64,000 bases of DNA from contig JANXTR010000045.1 of the NCBI GenBank assembly GCA_025352325.1, positions 186,001 to 250,000 of the forward strand, given 5' to 3'. Shown here one piece after another: positions 36,030 through 45,601 of this stretch. A program made the position numbers and the translations under genes. Under the pieces are notes generated by a model, which was given only the letters and a program-made list of their open reading frames with translations, searched no databases and was not told the DNA's origin. Source of the DNA: Microbacteriaceae bacterium (GTDB lineage Bacteria; Actinomycetota; Actinomycetes; Actinomycetales; Microbacteriaceae). Position 1 is the stretch's first letter, and every line of letters starts with the position of its first letter.

Positions 36030-36785
36030 ATGGCCGGCTACGACGTTGCAGGACGATCCGCGATCGTGACGGGCGCGGCATCCGGAATCGGACGCGCGAC
36101 CGCGCTGCTGCTGGCGGCGAACGGCTCGTCGATCGTGGCGGTCGACCTGAAGAAGGAGCCCGTGGATGCCGTGGTCGCCGAGATCACAGCGGCCGGTGGG
36201 ACCGCGATCGGCCTGGTCGGTGACGTCACCGACCCGCAGCTCGCGGTCGCCGCGGTCGCCGAGGCCAACGCGCTCGCACCGCTGCGGATCGCCGTGAACA
36301 ACGCCGGAATCGGCGGCGAACAGGCGCTCATCGGCGACTACACGCTGGAGGGCTGGCGTCACGTGATCGAGGTCAACCTCAACGCGGTCATGTACGGGCT
36401 GAAGGTCCAGCTACCCGCGATGGCGGAGAACGGCGGCGGGTCGATCGTCAACATGGCGTCGATCCTCGGATCGGTCGGGTTCCCGACCTCGAGCGCCTAC
36501 GTGACGGCGAAGCACGGGCTACTCGGACTCACCCAGAACGCCGCCCTCGAGTACGCCGCGCGCAAGGTGCGGGTTACCGCGGTCGGCCCGGGATTCATCC
36601 ACACGCCGCTCGTCGACGCGGCTCTCGACGCCGACGCGCTGACCTTCCTCGCGGGCAAGCATGCGCTCGGCCGGCTCGGAACGGCCGAGGAGGTCGCGGC
36701 CCTCGTCGCCTTCCTGGCGAGCGACGCGGCGGGCTTCATCACCGGCAGCTACCACCTCGTCGACGGTGGGTACACGGCGCAGTAG
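36030..36785 (+). CDS. SDR family oxidoreductase
   Basis: GRSAIVTGAASGIGRAT, NNAGIGG, SSAYVTAKHGLLGL, GSYHLVDGGYTAQ. Confidence 0.94.
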   Translation: MAGYDVAGRSAIVTGAASGIGRATALLLAANGSSIVAVDLKKEPVDAVVAEITAAGGTAIGLVGDVTDPQLAVAAVAEANALAPLRIAVNNAGIGGEQALIGDYTLEGWRHVIEVNLNAVMYGLKVQLPAMAENGGGSIVNMASILGSVGFPTSSAYVTAKHGLLGLTQNAALEYAARKVRVTAVGPGFIHTPLVDAALDADALTFLAGKHALGRLGTAEEVAALVAFLASDAAGFITGSYHLVDGGYTAQ

Positions 36786-36834
36786 CTCGGGCACAGGGAC
36801 GAGGCGCAGGCACTAGGCGCAGTAGTTTCGTCGA

Positions 36835-37299
36835 GTGAGCTTCCTCTCGGCCGAGTCGCGCGCTGCCCTCGCGCGCGTGCTCGAACTGGATGCGGATGCC
36901 TCCTGCGCCCCTCTCGAGCGGCTTGCGGCCCTGCGCAGTCTCGTGGCGTCGCTCGACGCCGACCCCGCCGCGCTCCGCGCCGTGCGTGACTCCCTTGACG
37001 ACGGCGCAGGCTGGAGCGACGTGGGATCGGCCGCCGGGCTCGCCCCCTCGGCCGCGCGCTGGCGGTGGTCCGGGGATGACGCCGAGATCGCGGCTCGCCA
37101 CGAGGCCGGCCGCCGGCGCAGCGAGCGGCCCAGCTCGAAGCCCGCCGAGCTGCCGGGGCTCTCGGTGTCGGAGGCGGCCACCCAGCTCGGCGTCACCGCG
37201 CAAGCCGTGTACCTGCGGGTGTCGCGCGGGCAGTTGCGCGCCGAGACCGTGACACTCGCGGACGGGCGGAGCTACAAGCGGGTGTTCCTGGAGGACTAG
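36835..37299 (+). CDS. helix-turn-helix domain protein
   Basis: GTG start; C-terminal HTH LSVSEAATQLGVTAQAVYLRVSRGQLRAETV. Confidence 0.65.
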   Translation: MSFLSAESRAALARVLELDADASCAPLERLAALRSLVASLDADPAALRAVRDSLDDGAGWSDVGSAAGLAPSAARWRWSGDDAEIAARHEAGRRRSERPSSKPAELPGLSVSEAATQLGVTAQAVYLRVSRGQLRAETVTLADGRSYKRVFLED

Positions 37300-37658
37300 C
37301 GGTGCCCGTCGCGCGGCCCGAAGCCCTCCAGCGCTTCGGCGTCGCTCGGAGTGCCGCGCAGGTACTCGTCGAGCCACCGGGTGCGACCCGGGTAGCGCGA
37401 GTCACGCTCGATCGCGGCGGCCGCGGCATCTACGTCGAACGGAATCCGGCCGCGACCGAGCGGAATGTCCGGGTTCGAAAAGCGCTCCGCGTCTCGTGAC
37501 TGTTCCGCGGTCGATTCGCGGGAACAGCCCGATCCGCAGCCGCCCGATGGTCGATTGGTACGAGAAGCCGGCGCGCGCCCCCTGGCCACATTCAGCCGCT
37601 GATGCGAGTATTTCTTCAGGCACTTGTACCGCCGCCCGAACCGATCGAAGGAGATCGA

Positions 37659-39233
37659 ATGTTCACGAGCCCGTATCCCGACGAGGTCATCCCGAAGCTG
37701 AGCGTCTACGACTTCCTGTTCAAAGACCTGAACGCCGAGGATGCTGCCCGAATCGCGCTGATTGACGGGCCCTCGGGTGCCGAGACGACCTACGGGCAGC
37801 TCAAGGCGCAGATCGACCTCTTCGCGGGGGCCCTCGCCGCCCGCGGGATCGGGATCGGCGACGTGATCGCCCTGCACTCACCGAACGTGCCGGCGTTCGC
37901 GACCGTCTTCCATGGCATCCTGCGCTCGGGTGCCACGGCGACCACGGTCAACGCGCTCTACACCGCGGAGGAAATGGCGCGGCAGTTGCAGGACTCGAAA
38001 GCCAAGATGCTCGTCACCGTCAGCCCCCTGCTGCCAGTCGCCAGTGCCGCCGCCGCCGCCGCGGGCATCGCTGACGAGCAGATCGTCGTGCTCGATGGTG
38101 TGGACGGTTACACAGGCCTCCGCGACCTGCTGGGGGAGGGTCGCGTCGCCCCCGACGTCAGTTTCGACCCCGCAACGCACGTCGCGGTCATCCCGTACAG
38201 CTCGGGCACCACCGGATTCGCCAAGGGCGTCATGCTCAGCCATACCAACTTGGTCGCCAACGTGGTGCAGGGGACGCCCGTCCTCGACACCGACCCGGAG
38301 GATCGGGTGCTGGCGTTCCTGCCCTTCTTCCACATCTACGGGATGACGGTCCTGCTCAACCTGGCGCTCTACCGCCGCGCCACCCTGATCACGCTGCCCC
38401 GTTTCGATCTTCCCCAGTTCTTGCAGGTCATCCAGGATCAGAAGGTCACCTTCGTCTTCATCGCGCCGCCCGTCGCGGTGGCGCTCGCGAAGCACCCCCT
38501 CGTCGACCAGTTCGACCTCTCGAGCCTGCGTGGCATGATGAGCGGTGCGGCTCCCCTCGGGGCGGACCTCGCGACCGCCGTCGCCGAGCGCCTCCACATC
38601 AGAATGCAGCAGGGCTACGGGATGAGCGAGCTCAGCCCGGTCTCGCACGTGATCCCGCCGGACCGCGACGACCTGTCGCGCGGCACCATCGGCTTCCCGA
38701 TCGCCAACATCGAATGCAAGCTCGTCAACGTCGACACCGGCGAGGAGATCAGCATGCCCGCGGAGGGCTCGAGCGACCCCGGCGAGCTGTGGGTGCGTGG
38801 GCCCAACGTCATGCTCGGATACCTGGGTCGGGATGACGCCACGCACGAGACCGTCGACGACGACGGCTTCCTGCACACCGGTGACATCGCGCAGGTCAAC
38901 CACGACGGCTCGTTCCAGATCGTGGACCGCCTCAAAGAGCTCATCAAGTACAAGGGCTACCAGGTCGCCCCGGCCGAGCTCGAGGCGCTGCTGCTCACGC
39001 ATCCGGAGATCGTGGATGCTGCGGTGGTCGCCGCTCTCGACGAGGAGGCGGGCGAGATCCCCAAGGCCTTCGTCGTGCTCAAGGACGGCTCAGTGCTCGA
39101 CGCGGAATCGGTCATGGCGTTCGTCGCCTCCCACGTCGCGCCGCACAAGAAGGTGCGCGCGGTCGCCTTCATCGACGCCGTGCCGAAGTCGTCGGCCGGC
39201 AAAATCCTGCGCAAGGACCTGAAGGGCAAGTAG
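37659..39233 (+). CDS. AMP-dependent acyl-CoA synthetase (4-coumarate--CoA ligase-like)
   Basis: IPYSSGTTGFAKGVMLSHTNL, QGYGMSELSPV, FLHTGDIAQV, PKSSAGKILRKDL. Confidence 0.94.
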   Translation: MFTSPYPDEVIPKLSVYDFLFKDLNAEDAARIALIDGPSGAETTYGQLKAQIDLFAGALAARGIGIGDVIALHSPNVPAFATVFHGILRSGATATTVNALYTAEEMARQLQDSKAKMLVTVSPLLPVASAAAAAAGIADEQIVVLDGVDGYTGLRDLLGEGRVAPDVSFDPATHVAVIPYSSGTTGFAKGVMLSHTNLVANVVQGTPVLDTDPEDRVLAFLPFFHIYGMTVLLNLALYRRATLITLPRFDLPQFLQVIQDQKVTFVFIAPPVAVALAKHPLVDQFDLSSLRGMMSGAAPLGADLATAVAERLHIRMQQGYGMSELSPVSHVIPPDRDDLSRGTIGFPIANIECKLVNVDTGEEISMPAEGSSDPGELWVRGPNVMLGYLGRDDATHETVDDDGFLHTGDIAQVNHDGSFQIVDRLKELIKYKGYQVAPAELEALLLTHPEIVDAAVVAALDEEAGEIPKAFVVLKDGSVLDAESVMAFVASHVAPHKKVRAVAFIDAVPKSSAGKILRKDLKGK

Positions 39234-39238
39234 CCCGG

Positions 39239-39898
39239 CTAGTCGCCCAGAGGGTCCGCGGCCGAGGGATCCTCGAGCGCGGGACCACCGATTGGCTCGC
39301 CGGCGAAGCTCTCCATGAGCCACCCGTCGGCGGGCGATCCGGTGAGCACGACGATCCCCGTGTTGTCGAGGTGTGTGCGGCCGGGGAACTCCGGGGAGAT
39401 GTTGCGTGCGCGGGCGGCGCTCCAGACGCGGATGGCCGCACCGTGGCTGAAGACGGCGACCGTGGCATCCGAAGCCTGCTCGCCGGCGATCGTCGCGATG
39501 TCGGCGTCGAAGCGCCCGAAGAACTCGTGACCGTCCGCGCCCCCTGGCATTCGCACCTCGGGGGAGCCCGAACCCCACGCCCACACCGTCTCGAGGTACT
39601 TCGTGATCGAGCGCTTATCTCGACGCCCCTCGAGCCTGCCCGCGCCGATCTCGTGGATACCGGGCAGTACCACACGGTGCATTGCGTCGCGGACGCGCGC
39701 GAGCGGTGCCGCGGTCTGGTGTGTGCGGATCAACTGGGAGGCGTAGATGCCGTCGATGCGCTCGGATGCCAGGGCATCCGGAACAGCCGACGCCTGGGCC
39801 CGTCCCAGCTCGGTCAGCCCGGGGCCGGGCGCGGCCGTGTCGAGCTCGCCGAGGACGTTCGCGGGAATCTGGCCGTGCCGGATCAGGAGGAGTCGCAT
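39239..39898 (-). CDS. histidine phosphatase family protein
   Basis: MRLLLIRHGQIPANV and VAVFSHGAAIRVW. Confidence 0.92.
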   Translation of the reverse strand: MRLLLIRHGQIPANVLGELDTAAPGPGLTELGRAQASAVPDALASERIDGIYASQLIRTHQTAAPLARVRDAMHRVVLPGIHEIGAGRLEGRRDKRSITKYLETVWAWGSGSPEVRMPGGADGHEFFGRFDADIATIAGEQASDATVAVFSHGAAIRVWSAARARNISPEFPGRTHLDNTGIVVLTGSPADGWLMESFAGEPIGGPALEDPSAADPLGD

Positions 39899-39975
39899 CG
39901 CATCCAGCCTAGGCAGCGCGGATGACGTCCCGCTGAACGCTCGGGCCGGGCCGGCACGGGTGGGCCGGACCGAAA

Positions 39976-42063
39976 CTAGGGTGCGGTCGGCGCGGTGGCG
40001 GCCGGCGTGGTCGTGGTGCTGACGATCCGGTAGCTCTCGCTGCCCAACCAGTCCATGACCGTCACCTGGACCAGCTGCACCGTGCTTCCCGCGGTCACCG
40101 TGCAGTTGAACACGGTTCCCGAGGCGAAGCTCGCGATGTCGGGGCACTGGACGCTGGCGACGACCTTCGGCGAGCCGAAGTGGCCAACCATTTGCTCGGT
40201 CTGGGCGATGCGATCGGGCGTGACCGCGGTGAGCGCAGCGAATGCCGAGAACGCGAGGATCGCCGCGGCTCCCGCCCAGGCGGCGAACGACAGGAACACC
40301 GCGCGGATGCCGCCCGAGCCCTGCGCGTGCAGCCGTGACGCGCGGACGCCGAGGTAGACGAGGGGCGTCAGCAGGATCCAGAACGGGGAGGCCAGGTCGA
40401 AGTATCCCCGCTTGGCGAGCGAGTTGCGGTCGAACTGGGCGGCGCCGATCCCGACGAAAAACAGGGCACCGATCAGGGCGGCCAGCGCGATATGGGGCGC
40501 GCTTCCGACGTTGATGGATGCCAGCTGGAGCAGGAGCGTGTAGCCGCTGGCGATGAGGAGGGGGGTGAGCAGGATGATGGCGAGCGCGGGGGTATACGTC
40601 GAGCCGCTGGGCCCGACGGGAGCCGCGCCGTAGGAGCGCATCGCCGGTCGCGAGGTGCTTGCCGGGTTGAACGGATCGCGCGAGCTGAACGGGATCATCG
40701 GCATCGCCTCCTGGACGTGCACGGCGTTCGGGTCGAAGGGGACGTAGCTGCCGGGATGCGGCTGGTACGTCCCCTCTGCGGGCCAGGCGGTCTCTGCGGG
40801 GGCCGCTGCGGGGACGGGAGCCGAAACCGGAGCAGCGGACGCCGGGGCGACCGGTTCGACGACCGGTTCGACGACCGATTCAACGACAGGCGGAGCCGGG
40901 GCATCGAACGGGGTCGGAACCGGCGCAACGAACGGGGTCGGAACCGGCGCAACGGTGAGCGCGGGTCCGGTGTAAAGGTCGGGCTGTGGGGCGACCGGCT
41001 GCGGCGCCACGGGAGCCACAGGCGTCGCGACGGCCACCACGACCGGCTCGGGCGCGGGGATCGGTTCGGCGACCGTGAGCGGCGCCACCGGCTCCGCGAC
41101 GGCGACCGATTCAGCGATCACGACGGGCTCCGCGACGGCGACCGGTTCAGCGATCACGACGGGTTCAGCGATCACGACGGGCTCAGCGACGGTGACCGGT
41201 TCTGGTTCCGCGACGAGATCCGGCACCGGGGCCGTGGCGGGCACCGCGGCGAGTACAGCGAGGTCGACCGGCTCGGACGTGTTCGGCACGAGTCCCGGGA
41301 AGAGGGCTCCGGTGGGCGCCGAGGCGGCCGTGAGAGCGCCGGCGGGTGCCGCGCTCGGGAAGATGTCGGGCGACAGGGCATGCCCGGCGTCCTGCCAGGT
41401 GTCGAGGGGCGCATGCGCGACGGCGATCGAGAAGGCGGGCGCCGCGGCGGGCAGCGGGAGCGATACGGGCGCCGGCGGGACGGCCACCGACGCGGTCGGG
41501 ATCGGTGGCGTCGCGGTCACGACGGCGGGCGGTCCGGCGAGCGGGAAGAGTTGGCCGATCGGCTTGGCGAGCGGCTGCTCGACCTGCCACACCGGGGCGG
41601 CGGGCGGGGCGGCGACCGGTGCGGGAGCCATGCCGAGGATCGGGAAGGCATCCGCCGAGACGGGGATGGGCGGACCCTCGGAGGGCGTGGCGGTCAGAGC
41701 GAGCTGCACGGGCACGCCGCTGAGGGCGACCTCATCCGAGATGTCGGCGATGCCCGACCACTCGGGCGCGTAGACCTGGCCGTCGACGGCATCCGCCATC
41801 TTGAAGACGGAGTTGCGCGGGATGTAGATGCCAGGGCCATCGGCGACGGGCGCAGCAGCTGCAGGAGCGGGTTCGAACGGCTCAGCCGGCTCGGGCGAGA
41901 TCGGAATAACCAGCGCGAGAGGTTCTGCCGTGGTCGCCGTGGTCGCCGCGGTCGCTTCGGTGGTCTGCGGAGTCCAGTTGGCCCCGTCCCACCAACGCAA
42001 CTGCGCGGCATCCATCGGATCCGCGTACCAGCCCCCAGCCGGCGTCAGCGAAGCATTGGACAC
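39976..42063 (-). CDS. DUF2510 domain membrane protein with long Pro/Ala/Val low-complexity linker
   Basis: GGWYADPMDAAQLRWWDGANWTPQ, repetitive AEPV linker, TM segments, extracytoplasmic C-terminus with a Cys pair. Confidence 0.85.
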   Translation of the reverse strand: MSNASLTPAGGWYADPMDAAQLRWWDGANWTPQTTEATAATTATTAEPLALVIPISPEPAEPFEPAPAAAAPVADGPGIYIPRNSVFKMADAVDGQVYAPEWSGIADISDEVALSGVPVQLALTATPSEGPPIPVSADAFPILGMAPAPVAAPPAAPVWQVEQPLAKPIGQLFPLAGPPAVVTATPPIPTASVAVPPAPVSLPLPAAAPAFSIAVAHAPLDTWQDAGHALSPDIFPSAAPAGALTAASAPTGALFPGLVPNTSEPVDLAVLAAVPATAPVPDLVAEPEPVTVAEPVVIAEPVVIAEPVAVAEPVVIAESVAVAEPVAPLTVAEPIPAPEPVVVAVATPVAPVAPQPVAPQPDLYTGPALTVAPVPTPFVAPVPTPFDAPAPPVVESVVEPVVEPVAPASAAPVSAPVPAAAPAETAWPAEGTYQPHPGSYVPFDPNAVHVQEAMPMIPFSSRDPFNPASTSRPAMRSYGAAPVGPSGSTYTPALAIILLTPLLIASGYTLLLQLASINVGSAPHIALAALIGALFFVGIGAAQFDRNSLAKRGYFDLASPFWILLTPLVYLGVRASRLHAQGSGGIRAVFLSFAAWAGAAAILAFSAFAALTAVTPDRIAQTEQMVGHFGSPKVVASVQCPDIASFASGTVFNCTVTAGSTVQLVQVTVMDWLGSESYRIVSTTTTPAATAPTAP
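41069..41218 (-). repeat. in-frame minisatellite coding (V/I)(V/A)(I/V)AEPV units
   Basis: 18/36-bp units such as GGCTCCGCGACGGCGACCGATTCAGCGATCACGAC repeated several times, inside the DUF2510 gene. Confidence 0.8.
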
Positions 42064-42222
42064 GTTTCCCCCCGTTCACGTTCCTGGCCCCACAGTAGGG
42101 GGGCGTTGGCGCGCCGCCGAGTCCCCCGTTCGGGGAGCGTGCGGCGGCGGATGCCCGAAGCGCGCGCCTTCTGCAGAGAAAGCGCGCGCTCGGGGTCGTT
42201 CTGGTCGGCGATTGGCCGCGGA

Positions 42223-42639
42223 TCAGGCGTAGGCGAGAGCAGCGAGCTGGGCCTGAACGGGCACCTCGACCTGCACTTCGACAGCCACCGTGGCGCGAGC
42301 GCGCGGACGGATCCGGGGCGCGGTCGAGGGCTGACGCGGCGCGGGCGTCGCGCCAGCGGCGTGGCGTCCGATGTAAGTGACCGTCGCGTGCGTGTCGGCG
42401 GCGGCGAACGAGGCATCCGCCTCGGCCACCTGCGGCACGATCGGTGCGGCCAGCTGCTCGGCGACGGTCTGCGCCGCAGCGTGCGTCACGACAGCGTGCG
42501 TGTCGGCGACGGCGGGCTCGGCCGCAGCGAGGTTCGAGACGTGCTCAGTCCAGGTTTTTCCATCCCACCAGCGCACCTGTCCGGACGTTTGCGGGTCCGG
42601 GTACCAGGCGGCGGCGGGGGCTTCGTTCGGGTGTGACAT
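42223..42639 (-). CDS. short DUF2510 domain protein
   Basis: AAAWYPDPQTSGQVRWWDGKTWTEHV; no obvious TM segment. Confidence 0.75.
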   Translation of the reverse strand: MSHPNEAPAAAWYPDPQTSGQVRWWDGKTWTEHVSNLAAAEPAVADTHAVVTHAAAQTVAEQLAAPIVPQVAEADASFAAADTHATVTYIGRHAAGATPAPRQPSTAPRIRPRARATVAVEVQVEVPVQAQLAALAYA

Positions 42640-42761
42640 GTGAGGTCCCCCCTCCATCGGGCGTCTGAGTCGGGTTCCCAGCAGCTCCGATTTGCAGCCT
42701 ACGCAGCCCCGGATTCCGGGGTGAGTCCCCACTTCGGGGCCGGTCCGGCGCACGAGCGGGT

Positions 42762-42974
42762 CTACTCGAGCTCGTGCCCGTCGCCGACCTGGCCGCCCTG
42801 GATCAGCGCGTCCCGGTGTGCGGGGGATGCGGCGGCATCCGGTGTCCCGGGGGCGACCTCCAGGTCGAAGCCAATGTGGGTGTCCGGCGAGATATATGCC
42901 GCGACCCGCAATCGCTCGCGCGTCACATTGGGATGCTCATCGAGCTCGGCATCCGCGTTGATGTGTCGTCCCAT
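42762..42974 (-). CDS. hypothetical protein (70 aa)
   Basis: MGRHINADAELDEHPNVTRERLRVAAYISPDTHIGFDLEVAPGTPDAAASPAHRDALIQGGQVGDGHELE, a plausible stand-alone ORF within the DUF2510 cluster. Confidence 0.45.
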   Translation of the reverse strand: MGRHINADAELDEHPNVTRERLRVAAYISPDTHIGFDLEVAPGTPDAAASPAHRDALIQGGQVGDGHELE

Positions 42975-42986
42975 CAGGGCATCCCG

Positions 42987-44012
42987 TCAGATGGCCATCG
43001 CGTAGCTGAACTGCCCGTCGGGTCCGTCGATGCTGACCCAGACGGCTTTTGTCACGCCGGTGGCCAGGGTGGCCGTGCAGGTGTACAGGGTTCCGTTGGT
43101 CGTCGTGTCGACGAAGGGTGGGCAGTTGATGGTCGCGGCGCGCCCGGAGATCACGTAGTCCTGCGAGATGGTGTTCTGGATCGTCAGCGCATGCGAGAGC
43201 GGACGTAGCTCGCCCGTGGCGTATGCCGCACCCGGAATGGCGATCACGAGAGCCCCGACGATGAGGAACATTGCGAGAGGGCCGGATCCCGGCACCCGGA
43301 GGCGTCGGATGATCAGGTAGCCGATCGCGCCGAGAAGAGCGAAGAGCGGGCCGGGTGGGGTGAATCCGCGCGACTTCAGGGCCCGGCCGTCGCTGAGCGC
43401 CCAGAGGATGCCGAGCAAATAAGGGATCAGAAAGCCGATGACGAACACGACAGGGGTCGGCGCGACGTAGAAGTAGATGTAGGCGGCCGCGAGCGCGGTG
43501 AGCAGGGTGAGCACGGGCGTCAGCGCGATGAGCCAGGCGGATCCGGTCGCGGTGCGGGCGGTGCCGTGCACGCCGGCGCGGCGGCGACCCGCGGCCTTCT
43601 GGCCCGCTGCGGCTTGGCGCCCGGCGGGGTTGATGGGGGTGGCGGTGTCGGTCCGCTGCGAGCTCTGCTGCACCGCGACTTCCTGGCGGGAGCGATCGGC
43701 TCCCGGGCCGAAGCCGAGGGCGGTCGCGCCCGCGATGATCTCGTTCTCGGAGGTGCCGACGCCGAACTGGCGCTCCAGCTCGCGGGCAGCCGCGATCCGG
43801 TCGGCGGTGGACTCGGTGACCGTGTCGGTGGCTGTCGACGTCGAGCTCGCCGTGACGACGATGGGCGCGACGGGATCGGCCACGACGGTCGGCTTGTCGC
43901 GCACATGCTCGGTCCACGCCAGGCCGTTCCACCAGCGCACCTGCTCGGACAGAGCGGGGTCCTGGTACCAGCCCGCCGGAACAACACGCGTTGCTTGATC
44001 AGTCACCCGCAT
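42987..44012 (-). CDS. DUF2510 domain membrane protein
   Basis: AGWYQDPALSEQVRWWNGLAWTEHV, TM segments, C-terminal domain with INCPPFVDTTTNGTLYTCTATL. Confidence 0.85.
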   Translation of the reverse strand: MRVTDQATRVVPAGWYQDPALSEQVRWWNGLAWTEHVRDKPTVVADPVAPIVVTASSTSTATDTVTESTADRIAAARELERQFGVGTSENEIIAGATALGFGPGADRSRQEVAVQQSSQRTDTATPINPAGRQAAAGQKAAGRRRAGVHGTARTATGSAWLIALTPVLTLLTALAAAYIYFYVAPTPVVFVIGFLIPYLLGILWALSDGRALKSRGFTPPGPLFALLGAIGYLIIRRLRVPGSGPLAMFLIVGALVIAIPGAAYATGELRPLSHALTIQNTISQDYVISGRAATINCPPFVDTTTNGTLYTCTATLATGVTKAVWVSIDGPDGQFSYAMAI

Positions 44013-44101
44013 CCCTCCTGAGCGTTTGACGTTGCTTGTTGGCAGTCTAGGAGCGGCCCCCCGGCCGTTCACGACCCCGTTCGGGGTATGTCGTGGGCTG
44101 C

Positions 44102-45346
44102 TCAGCTGGTGGCCGAGAAGACACCCCAGTCATCGACGCGCCAATCGATCCAGCCGTTGGAGCGCTGGAGGCTGACGGTCACGTCGTACGTGCCGCCGCC
44201 GGGCTTGTGAGCCTGGCAGGTGAACGACTGTTGCGGAATGAGCGGCGGCGTCGCCGGGCAGGCGGCAGTGAGCTCGGTGCCGAGAATCGACGCGCTCTGA
44301 GCGATCGACACCTCGGCCTGGTGCGAGAAGGTCTGCGGTGAGAGCTGGATGATGAGCCCAGGAACCGCCACGTTCGCGGCGACGAGCAGCAGGCCGAGTA
44401 CGAGGAAGGTGAGCATCGGGCCGAAGCCGCTCCCGGATTCGCGCGCGGTGCGCGTCAGCCGGGCGATCAGGTAGATGAGCACGGTCAGGAACGCCCAGGC
44501 CCAGCTTGCCGGCTGTTCGATCCCGGCGACCTTGAGCGCACGGTAGTCGAGGATCGCGAGCACGATGCCCGCCACGTACGGGATGCCGAAGATCGCGGTC
44601 AGGAGCACCGACGAGGTGGGCGCCGCAGCGCCCGAGAGCAGCAGCAGGAGGCCGGCGACGAGCACGTACAGCGGCAGGAGGGTCATGATCCAGGCCGGCC
44701 CAGTGTTCGTGGGCACCTCGGTGATCAGGCGCTGGCGGGCGAGTTCGGAGCCCGACCACCGTTGCTCAGGCTGCGGCTGTGGCTCGACCGGGAACTCGGG
44801 AACGAACGACGTCGCCGGCTCGCTGACGTGTGCGAAGGCGGATCGCGGGACCGCGGTTTCGCCGAGCAGGTCGTCGAAGCGGGTGTCCAGCTCAAACACC
44901 ATGCTTGTTGGGGCATCCTCGAGCTGGCCGCTTGCGGCGAGCCGGACGGCGGGAGACGGCTCGTCCACCGAGAGCTGGTCGCGCTCCGGCGCCTCGAGCG
45001 AACGCACCGGCCCGGCGAAGGCGGCGGCGGCCGAGATGGGCTCGCGGTCGGCGTCATCCGCTTCGGCGAGGCGTTCGCGTTCGCGGCGCTCGCGACGGCT
45101 GAGGTCGTGCTCCGCGTCGCCGGAGTATGCGGCGCCGTTAAAGGCGCGCTCCTCGAACGAACGATCGTCGAGCGGCTCGTCGTCGGCGTACGCGAGTTTC
45201 GTGGTGACAGTCTCGCTCGCCGTCATGGGCTGGCGCGCGTCGGAGATGTGCTCCGTCCAGGCGTGGTTGTCCCACCACCGGAGCTGCGGGAGTCCGAGAG
45301 GATCCGGGTACCAGCCGGCCGGAACGCGGACGTCGTCTTCAGCCAC
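44102..45346 (-). CDS. DUF2510 domain membrane protein
   Basis: GTG start; AGWYPDPLGLPQLRWWDNHAWTEHI, TM segments, C-terminal ACPATPPLIPQQSFTCQA. Confidence 0.85.
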   Translation of the reverse strand: MAEDDVRVPAGWYPDPLGLPQLRWWDNHAWTEHISDARQPMTASETVTTKLAYADDEPLDDRSFEERAFNGAAYSGDAEHDLSRRERRERERLAEADDADREPISAAAAFAGPVRSLEAPERDQLSVDEPSPAVRLAASGQLEDAPTSMVFELDTRFDDLLGETAVPRSAFAHVSEPATSFVPEFPVEPQPQPEQRWSGSELARQRLITEVPTNTGPAWIMTLLPLYVLVAGLLLLLSGAAAPTSSVLLTAIFGIPYVAGIVLAILDYRALKVAGIEQPASWAWAFLTVLIYLIARLTRTARESGSGFGPMLTFLVLGLLLVAANVAVPGLIIQLSPQTFSHQAEVSIAQSASILGTELTAACPATPPLIPQQSFTCQAHKPGGGTYDVTVSLQRSNGWIDWRVDDWGVFSATS

Positions 45347-45601
45347 GACCGCTCCTTCCTGTTCCTGGGGCCCGAGCGGCCCACCGACTCCCCTATGAAT
45401 CGTATTCCGAAGGGGGTAACTCCTGGTACTGCCTGGCGTGACCCCAACAGGGGCGCAAATCTTCGGCACCGGGGGACAGGCCCGGGGGACGTGGTCCACC
45501 ATGGGGAGGACAGACAGACCGGAGCGGTGCCCCGATCCGGTTGCCTCGGGCATGGACGGGCAGGACTCAGTGCCGACGGCCCGGTAGGGCAGACTCGGAC
45601 T

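Noticed and set aside
37296-37877. 193-aa minus ORF between the HTH gene and the acyl-CoA synthetase
   Set aside because: Only the C-terminal part (NPDIPLGRGRIPFDVDAAAAAIERDSRYPGRTRWLDEYLRG) looks protein-like; no credible start codon near it, so it may be a remnant but is not called.
40492-42636. 714-aa plus ORF rich in Arg/Gly/Asp
   Set aside because: Shadow frame of the DUF2510 linker repeats.
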